The notes below the pieces were generated by a model. It was given only the letters and a program-made list of their open reading frames with translations, searched no databases and was not told the DNA's origin. DNA of 64,000 nucleotides from assembly GCA_022448265.1 (NCBI GenBank), contig JAKVCC010000012.1:1-64000 (forward strand), read 5' to 3'. The position numbers and the translations under genes were made by a program. Below are positions 10,257 to 20,106 of this stretch, in pieces (positions within the stretch are counted from its first letter, which is position 1; every line of letters starts with the position of its first letter). This DNA comes from Pirellulales bacterium (GTDB lineage: Bacteria; Planctomycetota; Planctomycetia; Pirellulales; Lacipirellulaceae).

Positions 10257-10898
10257 ATGTACCGAGAAGACGTTATTTTGCCGCTAGTGAAGGAAAAGTG
10301 CGTGCTAGATTGTGGCGGCGTCGACCATTGCTTTGTCGAGCACAAACGTGACGAAGGATCATGGCTACACGATCAAATTCGTAGCCGAGCCAAAGAGTGC
10401 GTGGGAGTTGATATTCTCGAAGATCGAGTGGATCAGCTGAACTCGATCGATGGCTACAAGTTTCTTGTGGCAAACGTAGAAGAGCTTGATTTTCACGAAC
10501 AATTTGACGTAGTCGTTGCCGGTGAACTGATCGAACACATCTACAACGCCGGCCTTTTCCTTGACGGGGCCTGGCGCGCCCTTAAAGACAACGGAACGCT
10601 TGTCGTCACAACACCGAATTTCCAAGCTTTTTCAAGAATGGTTTATATGGTGGTCCGTGGGAAGGAAGTATGTCATGAGGAGCATACGTGCTACTACAGC
10701 CGGCAGACACTTTCCTATCTTGTAGAGCGTCATGGATTTGAAATCAAAGAGTTTCATGTTCTCGGTAGGCCGGCGCAGACTCGTCTTAGGACTTGGATAC
10801 GCTCTGCCGTACATGCCGTCCGGCCTCAGCTAGGAGAACAACTTGTTATGGTAGCCGAAAAGAAAAGTAAGCAAAGCAAATACAGCGACAAATGGTAG
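10257..10898 (+). CDS. Class I SAM-dependent methyltransferase
   Basis: VLDCGGVDH, CVGVDILEDRVDQLN, FDVVVAGELIEHIYNAGLFLDGAWRALKDNGTLVVTTPN. Confidence 0.88.
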   Translation: MYREDVILPLVKEKCVLDCGGVDHCFVEHKRDEGSWLHDQIRSRAKECVGVDILEDRVDQLNSIDGYKFLVANVEELDFHEQFDVVVAGELIEHIYNAGLFLDGAWRALKDNGTLVVTTPNFQAFSRMVYMVVRGKEVCHEEHTCYYSRQTLSYLVERHGFEIKEFHVLGRPAQTRLRTWIRSAVHAVRPQLGEQLVMVAEKKSKQSKYSDKW

Positions 10899-10987
10899 TG
10901 ATCCTGTTTTTCCAATGCAGGGTGACCCAGCCGTCTCGACATTTAAAGCTTCTATCACATCCAAACGATGGAAATTCAGAAATCAAC

Positions 10988-12214
10988 ATGAACGAACAAT
11001 CTGCAAATCCTGCAGCCCAACGTGTTTTACATCTTGTGCATGGGCTCAACCGTGGCGGGATTGAAATATGGTTGCTGGAGATGATGCAATATATTTCACG
11101 ACAGAAACTGGAGATGGATGTTTGCTGCAAAGGTCCAGAGTTGGGTGTGTTGGCAGAGGACTTTCGCCAAGCAGGGGCAAATGTCATCCACCTGCCCCAG
11201 AAGCGGAACCCCCTGGTTTTTGTGCGAGCACTTCGTGATCTACTGATTCGAATGCGTTATGACGCGATTCACGTCCACACTGGGGCCCATAGCAGCTGGT
11301 CTGTGCGAGCTGCCCAATCGGCGGGTGTTCCGGTGATTACGACTTTTCATAACACGCGGTTTCCGCGCGAGTCGAAATGGACCTCGTCTCCTTTGCTTGG
11401 GCAGGCAGTGAAGCAATATACCAGTTGGAGCATTCGGTACGCCGTTAAAAAATCGCAACTCGTGACGGGCGTTTCACAGGGATCTGCTGACGTTGTGCAG
11501 AAAATAAGCCGCGTTCAGAAACCGAAATGCGAAGTTGTTTACTTGGGAGTTGAAGACCCTTTGGTGATTTCGCAGGGTGAAATCGAGCAAAAACGTAAAG
11601 CATTGCAACTGACCTCTGCGGACAAGGTGTTCATTCATGTTGGAAGCTTAACTGAGCAGAAAAACCACCTTGGCTTACTTGAAGTCTTTCGGCTTATTCA
11701 CAAGAAGATACCCCAAGCAAGACTCCTCATCGTCGGTACGGGTCCTTGTCGAGAAGTTATCGAGCAGCGTACTGGTGAACTTGGCTTGCAGGACTCGGCT
11801 CAATTGCTTGGTTTGAGGACAGATGTCTCAGAACTTATGCAGGCGAGTGACCTACTGCTCTTTCCGTCAATTCGTGAGGGGCTGAGCCTTGCGCTGATGG
11901 AGGCGAGTGCCGCTCGACTGCCTATCGTAGCCTCCAACATCCCAGGTAATTTCGAAGCAACAGCAGGAGGAAAAACTGGCCGGCTTCACGAAGTCGAAGA
12001 CTATGCGGCTATGGCTAATTCGGCGTGTGAGTTGGTCCAACAGCCGGCCTTGGCTGCAGAGATCACCCATAGCGCTCGCCGGGTTTATGAACAGAACTTT
12101 TCACTGGAGACGTCTGCTACGCGTTGGCAAGACCTCTATAGACGCGTAATTGCTGATTTCACTGGAGAACGATTGTTACAAAGTTCTTCCAGTCTGCCAG
12201 AAAAAGCTGCCTGA
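10988..12214 (+). CDS. Glycosyltransferase family 4 (GT-B)
   Basis: In-frame ATG at 10988: VLHLVHGLNRGGIEIWLLEMMQYI... FIHVGSLTEQKNHLGLLEVF... LLLFPSIREGLSLALMEASAARLPIVASNIPGN. Confidence 0.92.
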   Translation: MNEQSANPAAQRVLHLVHGLNRGGIEIWLLEMMQYISRQKLEMDVCCKGPELGVLAEDFRQAGANVIHLPQKRNPLVFVRALRDLLIRMRYDAIHVHTGAHSSWSVRAAQSAGVPVITTFHNTRFPRESKWTSSPLLGQAVKQYTSWSIRYAVKKSQLVTGVSQGSADVVQKISRVQKPKCEVVYLGVEDPLVISQGEIEQKRKALQLTSADKVFIHVGSLTEQKNHLGLLEVFRLIHKKIPQARLLIVGTGPCREVIEQRTGELGLQDSAQLLGLRTDVSELMQASDLLLFPSIREGLSLALMEASAARLPIVASNIPGNFEATAGGKTGRLHEVEDYAAMANSACELVQQPALAAEITHSARRVYEQNFSLETSATRWQDLYRRVIADFTGERLLQSSSSLPEKAA

Positions 12215-12690
12215 TGCTCCCGTTCATCTTCAGGGAAGCAACCGTGCGCGATTCTATTTAACACGGCAGGCATGCATCGAGATGTTTTTTACAGGCGGTC
12301 AACATTGCTACAGCCAACATGCAGGGCAAACTGCATCCGCGGCCAAATAGCTTTTTAGAGATTGCAAAGCTATCGCTGAAAAGTTTTTGTTACAGATTGA
12401 TAGGCCTCAGTTTTTGTCACAAAAGTGAATATAGTTTCTAGGAGGTATAGCAGGAGTTTTTGCGGCGTTGGTAGTCACTTCTTTGTAGGCGCGTAACGAA
12501 TTAGCGTTCTTGAAAAGCTACGCAAATAGATCTAACGACTGTGTCTAAATCCTGCTGCCCACCGATAATAACGTGCATTTCTGGCTGGTCCACAAAACGA
12601 CATGCACGCGCGATGGCACATGTCATTGCAAATGCACGACCTGCGGAAAAAAGAGTGCCAAAGTGGCGCCGTCTAGTAGTTGCTCAATAA

Positions 12691-13377
12691 CTACAAAAAA
12701 AACTCACTATAACGTTCAAGGGCGCGGAAGTCATTTTCATACAGTTTGCGGATTCTTCGCAAATCATCGTCCGTTTTTGGAATCGAATGAGGATCGGACG
12801 CGTTACGTTTTGCGGAAAAATCCAAGTTGCGAAACCACTTTAGACTTTGCAGCTTTGGCAATTCGGAAACCCGGCACAGAGTCAGATTTGTCGCATGAAG
12901 GTCGTTCGCCAGTACATCAAGGTACCAGGACTGAGTCCGAAAAACCGGATCGCGCTCTGAATCGGGAAGCTTTTCAAGGTGGTCTAAAAACTCGGATACG
13001 CTCCTTATTTTCTGATAGGACTCTGCGTTGGCAATTATGCCGTCTGTCCCACCTCCACCCGATGCATATTTGCACGATGACAAGAACCGTGCTACCGGAT
13101 CTCGCCAGATTGCCAGGATCGGCAGCCCCTCTTTGTTTTCACTAATCAACTGGCTCAGTCGCATATGGCCCAGTCGGCGCCTGTACAAACTGAATGCAAT
13201 ACTCGATCCGGCGTTTTTTGGAATGTGGCAAAAAATCAATCCAGCGCTACTATAGTGCGAATGTCGGTACGTACGATAAGCCCGATCCCAAATGTTAGGT
13301 AGCAGCGGTCTGACGACTCGCAAAATGGCTGATTTTGCTTTGGCCGACGTTTTTGCGTTCAGCACAGGAAAATTCAT
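12691..13377 (-). CDS. Sulfotransferase family 2-like protein
   Basis: GLIFCHIPKNAGSSIAFSLYRRRLGHMRLSQL... LPILAIWRDPVARFLSSCKYA (PSB and PB-like motifs). Confidence 0.82.
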   Translation of the reverse strand: MNFPVLNAKTSAKAKSAILRVVRPLLPNIWDRAYRTYRHSHYSSAGLIFCHIPKNAGSSIAFSLYRRRLGHMRLSQLISENKEGLPILAIWRDPVARFLSSCKYASGGGGTDGIIANAESYQKIRSVSEFLDHLEKLPDSERDPVFRTQSWYLDVLANDLHATNLTLCRVSELPKLQSLKWFRNLDFSAKRNASDPHSIPKTDDDLRRIRKLYENDFRALERYSEFFL

Positions 13378-13927
13378 GGGTTTTGAGGAGGGAAGAGGTG
13401 TTAGGGCCGATTGGCACTTAGGTTGTTGTCGCGCGGCAGTTAACGGACGTAAATACGAGGGGGCCCCTCCTGCGTATTCTTTAAGAAAATCGAACCTTCC
13501 AAAAGACTAGAAGGCCTCTTCGATGCTCGATTCATTTTGTTCACGGTTTGCAGCGACACGACGTGATAACCAGCTGTTTTTCGCCTCTGCTCAATGAGCA
13601 GGCTATCCGATTCCTCTTTGGCGGAACAAGTGTAATACAAGTATCGCCAAAATCTAACAGTACAATCCCCGCTAGCAAACATCCGGTTGATTAGCGTTCC
13701 TGTAGTCGGATTATGGCATTGTCGTAAACGCCTGGTCTCGTATTGCTGATATAGTCTTCATTTTCTACAACTCCATGCCGTCCGGTTGCAGGTAATTGGG
13801 GGCATAAGGCCAGAACGCCACCGGCAGAGCGCTGGAGGGACTCCTTGCGCTATATTCGGACGCAGAAGCAAAGGTGGGTGCCACCTGCTACCATTTGCCT
13901 CTGACGCTCTCACCTAACGGATTATTC

Positions 13928-15139
13928 ATGCTTAACCTTATTCACATTACTACCATCCCCCAGACTTTCGGATTTCTAAAAGGTCAGATGCGTACCATGC
14001 AACGATGGGGATTGACCGTCGGGGCGATTACGTCACCAGCCTCAGAAGACTTGGAGAAACTTGACGCAGAGGATTTTCCCACAACACGCGTCCCGATGAG
14101 GCGAGCTATCAGCCCGATCGCGGACCTCATTGCGATTTTTTATTTGGTTGGGCACTTGCGCCGCATTCGACCTGCAATCGTTCATGCCCATACTCCCAAA
14201 GCGGGACTTCTTGGAATGCTGGCGGCAACAATAGCAAGAGTGCCAGTACGCATCTATCATCTTCATGGGATGCGTTTTCAAACATTAAGTGGCTGGCGTC
14301 GCTGGTTGACGGTTGCTGGTGATCGGCTTGCTTGCTCGCTGGCAACGCAGGTTTTATCTGTCGGAAATTCAGTAAGACAAGCGGCGATAGAGGAAGGAAT
14401 CGTCAATTCCGAAAACGTAAAAGTTCTTGGGTATGGCAGTATTGATGGCGTCGATGCTACCGAGCGTTTTAATCCTGCTCGTCAAACTGCGGCCATGCAG
14501 CGTAGCACTAGAGAAGAGTTGGGATTTACAGAGGACTCACCTATTCTAGGTTTCGTTGGCCGTCTGGTTGTCGATAAGGGAGTTGTCGAATTAGCCGATG
14601 CTTGGTCGACACTGCGAGCTCAGTTTCCAAGCCTGCATCTCATTATTGTCGGGATGTACGACAACAATGAACGATTGCCATCTGAGGTGCAAAAATTACT
14701 GGACGATGACCCCCGAATAACTATGGTTGGTCATGTAACTGACATAGAACGCTATTACGCCATCATGGATGTGCTGTGCCTGCCAACATACCGCGAAGGT
14801 TTACCTTACGCTCTGATCGAAGCAGCCGCCATGGAGGTGCCTGTTGTTGCCACGCATGTGTGTGGCTGTGTAGACGCGGTTGTCGACGGCGTTACCGGAA
14901 AATTAGTGGCCCCGAGAGATAGCTCGGGCATGGCTAGAGCACTTGCTAGCTATCTGACGGATACAGCGATTCGTCGCCAACATGGCATGGCGGCTCGCAA
15001 ACGAGTTCTAGACTACTTTCATCCGTCGTTAGTGAGAGAACAAGTTTACCGAGAGTACAAACGACTGGCGGATTGTCAGGGAATTTCTGACTTGTTAGAC
15101 AGAAAGACAGATGCGATGTCGGATCGCTGTGCAGCATAG
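13928..15139 (+). CDS. Glycosyltransferase family 4 (GT-B)
   Basis: ORF 13874-15139, likely start MLNLIHITTIPQTFGFLKGQM; ILGFVGRLVVDKGVVELADAW... DVLCLPTYREGLPYALIEAAAMEVPVVATHVCGC. Confidence 0.92.
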   Translation: MLNLIHITTIPQTFGFLKGQMRTMQRWGLTVGAITSPASEDLEKLDAEDFPTTRVPMRRAISPIADLIAIFYLVGHLRRIRPAIVHAHTPKAGLLGMLAATIARVPVRIYHLHGMRFQTLSGWRRWLTVAGDRLACSLATQVLSVGNSVRQAAIEEGIVNSENVKVLGYGSIDGVDATERFNPARQTAAMQRSTREELGFTEDSPILGFVGRLVVDKGVVELADAWSTLRAQFPSLHLIIVGMYDNNERLPSEVQKLLDDDPRITMVGHVTDIERYYAIMDVLCLPTYREGLPYALIEAAAMEVPVVATHVCGCVDAVVDGVTGKLVAPRDSSGMARALASYLTDTAIRRQHGMAARKRVLDYFHPSLVREQVYREYKRLADCQGISDLLDRKTDAMSDRCAA

Positions 15140-15245
15140 CATTGCATTCATGCGTTGATTAGGCGCAGAATGAATGTCATCAATTAAGACTTACAAACAA
15201 AGGCATGCCAGTTTGTATGCAGAGATTCGCCTGGACTGATTCACC

Positions 15246-15890
15246 ATGAATAGTAGTTTGTACGGTCGTTATTTCAAACGCATCCTTGATGTTGCAGTCG
15301 CATTTGCATTGTTCGTTTTGTTGGCTCCGCTTCTTCTGGTAATTGCATTTTTAGTGCGCATACGACTCGGCCCGTCAGTTCTCTACACTCAAACGCGGAC
15401 AGGACGGCACAATCGGCCGTTTAAGCTGATTAAGTTTCGTACGATGACAACAGAGTGTAACAGTACAGGGGAATTGCTGCCCGACGAGTTCCGTATGACA
15501 AAGTTAGGCCGTTTGCTTCGTGCTAGTAGCTTGGACGAGCTGCCGGGGATTTGGAACGTGCTGCGAGGCGAGATGAGTCTTGTGGGGCCGCGGCCGCTGC
15601 TGGTCGCGTATTTGCCACGTTACTCGTCCGTGCAGGCACGGCGCCACGAGGTTCGACCTGGAATTACCGGTTTGGCGCAGGTGCGAGGGCGCAATGCGAT
15701 TTCTTGGGAGGAAAAGTTTGCCCACGATGTCCAGTACGTTGATAATCATTCGCTTGCACTTGACCTGTGGATCTTTTCCCAAACAGTTTTTGCAGTATTC
15801 CGGCGGCGGGGCATCTCAGCTGATGGACATGCAACGATGCCTGAATTCATGGGCAGCGCCGAGGTAGGTCTTAGTCGGCGCGCAGCATAA
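15246..15890 (+). CDS. Undecaprenyl-phosphate sugar transferase (bacterial sugar transferase; initiating enzyme)
   Basis: YFKRILDVAVAFALFVLLAPLLLVIAFLVR, FKLIKFRTMT, SLDELPGIWNVLRGEMSLVGPRPLL, RHEVRPGITGLAQVRGRNAISWEEKFAHDVQYVDNHSLALDLWI. Confidence 0.96.
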   Translation: MNSSLYGRYFKRILDVAVAFALFVLLAPLLLVIAFLVRIRLGPSVLYTQTRTGRHNRPFKLIKFRTMTTECNSTGELLPDEFRMTKLGRLLRASSLDELPGIWNVLRGEMSLVGPRPLLVAYLPRYSSVQARRHEVRPGITGLAQVRGRNAISWEEKFAHDVQYVDNHSLALDLWIFSQTVFAVFRRRGISADGHATMPEFMGSAEVGLSRRAA

Positions 15891-16210
15891 GCGTTTGTCG
15901 TAGCTAAGCAGAAGTGCGATGAGCGATTGCTTCAAAGCTGCCTGGGTGAAATCCCATGAGCTGCCGCAATTCTTTCGATCGATCATTGCCTGAAAGTGTG
16001 GCACTGCAGATCTGCCCAGGTATGACTGCTGCCGTTTGGTCCAGATATAGGCCGTCCACCGATCCGGCGTGAGCACCCGGTTGTCGTTATAGGCGAGTAT
16101 CTCCCAGATGATCTGATGGCAGAGGTCCAAGTCGTTGGGGAGTGGGACGGCGTCTATGCACATGCCGCCAAACCAGTGATCAAGGCAATAGCATTTTCAG
16201 ACGTGGAAAC
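15846..16210 (-). pseudogene. Possible remnant of a protein-coding gene (unidentified family)
   Basis: Protein-like minus-strand segment KCYCLDHWFGGMCIDAVPLPNDLDLCHQIIWEILAYNDNRVLTPDRWTAYIWTKRQQSYLGRSAVPHFQAMIDRKNCGSSWDFTQ, truncated upstream by a TGA and running into the 3' end of the sugar transferase gene. Confidence 0.25.
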
Positions 16211-16843
16211 CCTGAAAAGAGCAAAAATCCGCCACTTGGAGCGTCCCCGAGTTTTCGCTTGCAGGGGGCGTGAACGGTTGCCGTTTTCACGTGCGTTGCA
16301 GTTGATTTTCTCAGTTACCAATTGAATTGCTGGAAGGAGATCACTACTGGTTCATCACACTGTGCCAATTCAGTGGGCCCGTTCCTTGGTATAGTTTGGC
16401 GCCGAAAATTTGAACTGCTGGCAAACATGGCAAAGTAGCACAGTTGCTTACAGCCGTTTGTCACCCGCTACCCTGATAGCAACGATAGCTGGCTTAATGA
16501 TTGCTCTAGTCGCTTTACTTAAGAACTAGGTATACACCCTGCAGAAAACAAGTAGGAAACGAGCATCTGAGCCTAGCTTCGTAGTGGTTCGCACATGTTA
16601 GGTCTTTTGCGCAGCTTGCATGCCAATTCGCTTGTGAGTCGCCTTTTTCAGCCCTTTACTAAAACGTTTTAACCAGGGTGACGTTCGCGCTTGCCACACT
16701 ATACCAGTATCCTGCGCCTTCGCGCCCGCTGATTATCAGCGCTGCGATGTAACTATGATTCACTTGGATACTTTCCTGGAAGGCGTGTCAGGCGGCGTGA
16801 GAGTGCGCGCGGTTTATTTCCACCTATTGCGGAGCCCCAACTC

Positions 16844-17815
16844 GTGCCTCAGCACCTTTTGATTGTCTCGGCAGGACGACGTTGTTTGCTCGTGCGCTAT
16901 TTTCAGCAAGCTTTCTCTCACGCGGACTGTGGGGTACAGGTCCTCGCTGCTGACATGGCGCCCGATTTGTCTTCGGCTTGTCAGGCCGCTGATGGATACC
17001 TGGCAACCCCTGCGATTCAAGATCCTGACTACATCGATCGACTTCTCGAGCTTTGCCAAGCAAATGATATTCGGGTTGCTATCCCCACGATCGACACAGA
17101 CTTGCTGATGCTGGCAGAAAACCGAGACCGGTTTGCAATGCATGGAATCGAGTTGCTCGTGTCCGACCAGGATCTGGTGAGACAATGCCGCGACAAACGG
17201 CTCACTGTCGAACTTTTTGCCCGGCACGGCGTTTGCTCGCCAGCTCAGGTAGACCCGCGCCAGGAAAGCGCTTTTCCGCTGATTGCAAAGCCTTACGATG
17301 GCAGTTCGAGCAACAACTTGCACGTTGTGCGCAGTGTTGCCGATCTGCATCCGAGACTGCTCGAAGACACGAAACTTGTATTCTTCGAATATCTTTCGCG
17401 TGAAGAGCACGACGAGTACACCGTCGATATGTACTTCGATCGCGACAGTGTTCTCAAGTGTTTTGTTCCTCGCTTGCGGATAGAAACGCGCGCTGGCGAA
17501 GTTAGCAAAGGCCGAACTGTTAAGCTCCCGGCGTTAGACTCGTTACGAGAGAAATTCCAGCACTTGCCCGGAGCACGCGGTTGTTTGACGATGCAATTAT
17601 TTGTGCGGACGATAGATGGAAAGCTCTCCGGCATTGAGATCAACCCCCGCTTTGGTGGTGGCTATCCGTTGAGTTATGAAGCTGGCGCAAACTTTCCAGC
17701 CTGGATTGTCTCGGAGTACTTTCACCATGAAAACATTCGATACTTCGACGCATGGCAGGACCGGCTCACCATGCTCCGCTACGATGCTCACGTCCTTGTC
17801 TCAAGTGCCGCTTAG
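16844..17815 (+). CDS. ATP-grasp domain protein (CarB/PylC-like ligase)
   Basis: HLLIVSAGRRCLLVRYFQQAF, FPLIAKPYDGSSSNNLHVV, KLSGIEINPRFGGGYPLSYEAGANFPAWIVSEYF. Confidence 0.88.
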   Translation: MPQHLLIVSAGRRCLLVRYFQQAFSHADCGVQVLAADMAPDLSSACQAADGYLATPAIQDPDYIDRLLELCQANDIRVAIPTIDTDLLMLAENRDRFAMHGIELLVSDQDLVRQCRDKRLTVELFARHGVCSPAQVDPRQESAFPLIAKPYDGSSSNNLHVVRSVADLHPRLLEDTKLVFFEYLSREEHDEYTVDMYFDRDSVLKCFVPRLRIETRAGEVSKGRTVKLPALDSLREKFQHLPGARGCLTMQLFVRTIDGKLSGIEINPRFGGGYPLSYEAGANFPAWIVSEYFHHENIRYFDAWQDRLTMLRYDAHVLVSSAA

Positions 17816-18449
17816 CGACGATTGTGCACTCGTGTTTGATTTGGACGACACGCTTTATCTCGAGCGAGATTTTCTCGAATCCGGGTTCCGTGAGGTAGCA
17901 CGCAATATTGATCCGGTGCGCAGCGTAGAAATAAGCCGACGGCTAGAGCATCTGTACGACGATGGAGATCATGACCCCATTGGCGCATTGCTTGCCGAAA
18001 TAGGCAGGGTCGCGGAGAAGTCGGCACTGTTACGGATCTACCGGGAGCATTTGCCATCACTCCAACTGACGCGGTCAATTGCCAGGTTGCTACAGCGTCA
18101 AATGGGTGGGCAGCGCCCGATTGGACTACTATCCGACGGACGCTCAGTGACGCAGCGCAATAAAATTTGTGCGCTGGGACTCGACCAGCTGGTTAGCGAA
18201 ATTGTGATTTCCGAGGAATTTGGGTCGGCCAAACCGAACGAGAAAAATTTTCTTCATTTCCAGTCAGTATTCCCACATCGTCGATATGCCTACGTTGGTG
18301 ACAACCTGGCTAAAGACTTTGTTGCACCCAATCGATTAGGTTGGACAACGATCGGGCTCTTAGATCAGGGAGAAAATATTCACCCTCAACGTTTTGAATC
18401 GGTGCCCAGAAGCTATCATCCGCAATATTGGATCGAGAAAATTGCTTAG
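17784..18449 (+). CDS. HAD-superfamily hydrolase
   Basis: ATG at 17784 in ORF 17676-18449: CALVFDLDDTLYLERDFLESGF... IGLLSDGRSVTQRNKICALGL... FGSAKPNEKNFLHF... YAYVGDNLAKDFVAPNRLGW. Overlaps the ATP-grasp gene by 32 bp. Confidence 0.88.
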   Translation: MLTSLSQVPLSDDCALVFDLDDTLYLERDFLESGFREVARNIDPVRSVEISRRLEHLYDDGDHDPIGALLAEIGRVAEKSALLRIYREHLPSLQLTRSIARLLQRQMGGQRPIGLLSDGRSVTQRNKICALGLDQLVSEIVISEEFGSAKPNEKNFLHFQSVFPHRRYAYVGDNLAKDFVAPNRLGWTTIGLLDQGENIHPQRFESVPRSYHPQYWIEKIA

Positions 18450-18611
18450 CTTCGCATAATCTCGCGTAGTGATTCAGCGAGATGTTTTTTGGGCAGAGGT
18501 GGGGTCACCACGGGTATTTTGTTATTGTCGCTATCAGCCTAGTTTACTACCTTGTACCGACCCGCTCATGTCCCTCGCATCTGCTGGCCCCTCAGACGCT
18601 GGTGCGTACGT

Positions 18612-19805
18612 ATGGCAAACGAAAGTTCCAAGTTGTCTCAGCGACCGGCTTCGCAATCTAATCGCGTATTCCTTTCAGCACCGCACATGTCGGGCGACGA
18701 ATTGGCATTGATTGAGGAGGCGTTCCTGTCGAATTGGATCGCCCCGCTCGGACCCCACGTCGATGCATTTGAAGAAGAGTTTGCCGCCAAGCTTGGGGTG
18801 GATCATGCAGTAGTGCTTTCGAGCGGCACCGCGGCGTTGCATTTGGCCTTGTTGATAGCGGGCGTTGAGCCAGGTGACAAAGTAGTCACTTCAACACTTA
18901 CCTTCGTCGCAACTGCCAATGCAATTGGTTACACCGGGGCAGAGCCAACCTTCATTGATAGCGAGCGGTCAAGTTGGAACATGGATCCGCAGCTGTTGGC
19001 GGAGGAGCTTGCCGACGCCGCCCAAAAAGGTCAATTGCCCCGCGCCGTAGTAGTGGTCGACATATGTGGCCAAAGCGCTGATTGGAAACCAATTCGCGAA
19101 CTTACCGACGAATACGAAATCCCGCTTATTGCTGACAGTGCCGAATCGCTTGGTGCAACCTACGGTGATAGAGCCGCCGGAACTCTGGGTGATATCGGTT
19201 GTTTCTCGTTCAACGGAAACAAGATTATCACAACCGGCGGCGGCGGAATGCTGGTGACAGACAACGGGGACTGGGCTAGGCAGGTACGCCATTTGGCAAC
19301 GCAAGCGCGCGATCCTGCTCCCCATTATGAGCATTCGCAGCAGGGGTACAACTATCGGCTCAGCAATCTCCTGGCAGCAGTAGGGCGTGGTCAGCTGCGC
19401 GTGCTCGAACAGCGCGTCGACGAGAGGCGCGCAGTTTTTGAGTACTACCAAGATGCCATTGGGAACCTGCCCGGCATCGAGTTTATGCCCGAGGCCAAAT
19501 TCGGACGATCGACCCGTTGGCTCACTTGCCTGCTTGTGGACGCGTCTCTTTCGGGCGTATCTCCTGAACGTCTTCTGCAAGAGTTTGCTGCTGAGAATAT
19601 CGAAGCGCGTCCGATGTGGAAACCGATGCACCTGCAACCGTTATTTCGTGACGCGCAGTACCGTGGTGGGAAGGTGGCCGAGGATATTTTTGCGCGCGGT
19701 TTATGTTTGCCCAGTGGATCGAGTCTTACCGAACAGGACTTGCAGCGGATTGCGTCAGTTTTCCGATCTGTTTTTCCCGATTTGAAAAAACCCCTGGTGG
19801 CTTGA
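18612..19805 (+). CDS. DegT/DnrJ/EryC1/StrS family aminotransferase (sugar aminotransferase)
   Basis: VFLSAPHMSGDELALIEEAFLSNWIAPLGPHVDAFEEEFA..., VVLSSGTAALHLAL, LIADSAESLGATY, GCFSFNGNKIITTGGGGMLVT. Confidence 0.95.
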   Translation: MANESSKLSQRPASQSNRVFLSAPHMSGDELALIEEAFLSNWIAPLGPHVDAFEEEFAAKLGVDHAVVLSSGTAALHLALLIAGVEPGDKVVTSTLTFVATANAIGYTGAEPTFIDSERSSWNMDPQLLAEELADAAQKGQLPRAVVVVDICGQSADWKPIRELTDEYEIPLIADSAESLGATYGDRAAGTLGDIGCFSFNGNKIITTGGGGMLVTDNGDWARQVRHLATQARDPAPHYEHSQQGYNYRLSNLLAAVGRGQLRVLEQRVDERRAVFEYYQDAIGNLPGIEFMPEAKFGRSTRWLTCLLVDASLSGVSPERLLQEFAAENIEARPMWKPMHLQPLFRDAQYRGGKVAEDIFARGLCLPSGSSLTEQDLQRIASVFRSVFPDLKKPLVA

Positions 19806-20106
19806 TCCTTTACGACGGTATCGCATGCCGGCTAGCGAATCCAAACTAATGGGCCTTCAGATTGTCTGAAACACGACCAGGGTAGATGGAACTCCCTGGC
19901 CAATTTGGTTATCTATGGTTTTGATTCACAGGGCTCGCAGGCCGGCGACCCTTGATGATGGGCGATCCTTTGCACCTGGTTTAGCGGTAGTTAATGTCGG
20001 GATTTTGGCTGCCAGGCCAGGGTTTTTCTGCTCGTCCTGGGATGCTGGCGGGTGACGACGCGTACGCTCAAACGGTGGTTGGCACAGAAGTCTTAACAGC
20101 AGCCGG

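Noticed and set aside
12573-13145. 190-aa plus-strand ORF
   Set aside because: Antisense to the sulfotransferase gene, which has clear PAPS motifs; composition is not protein-like.
18969-19637. 222-aa minus-strand ORF
   Set aside because: Fully antisense to the DegT aminotransferase; no recognisable motifs.
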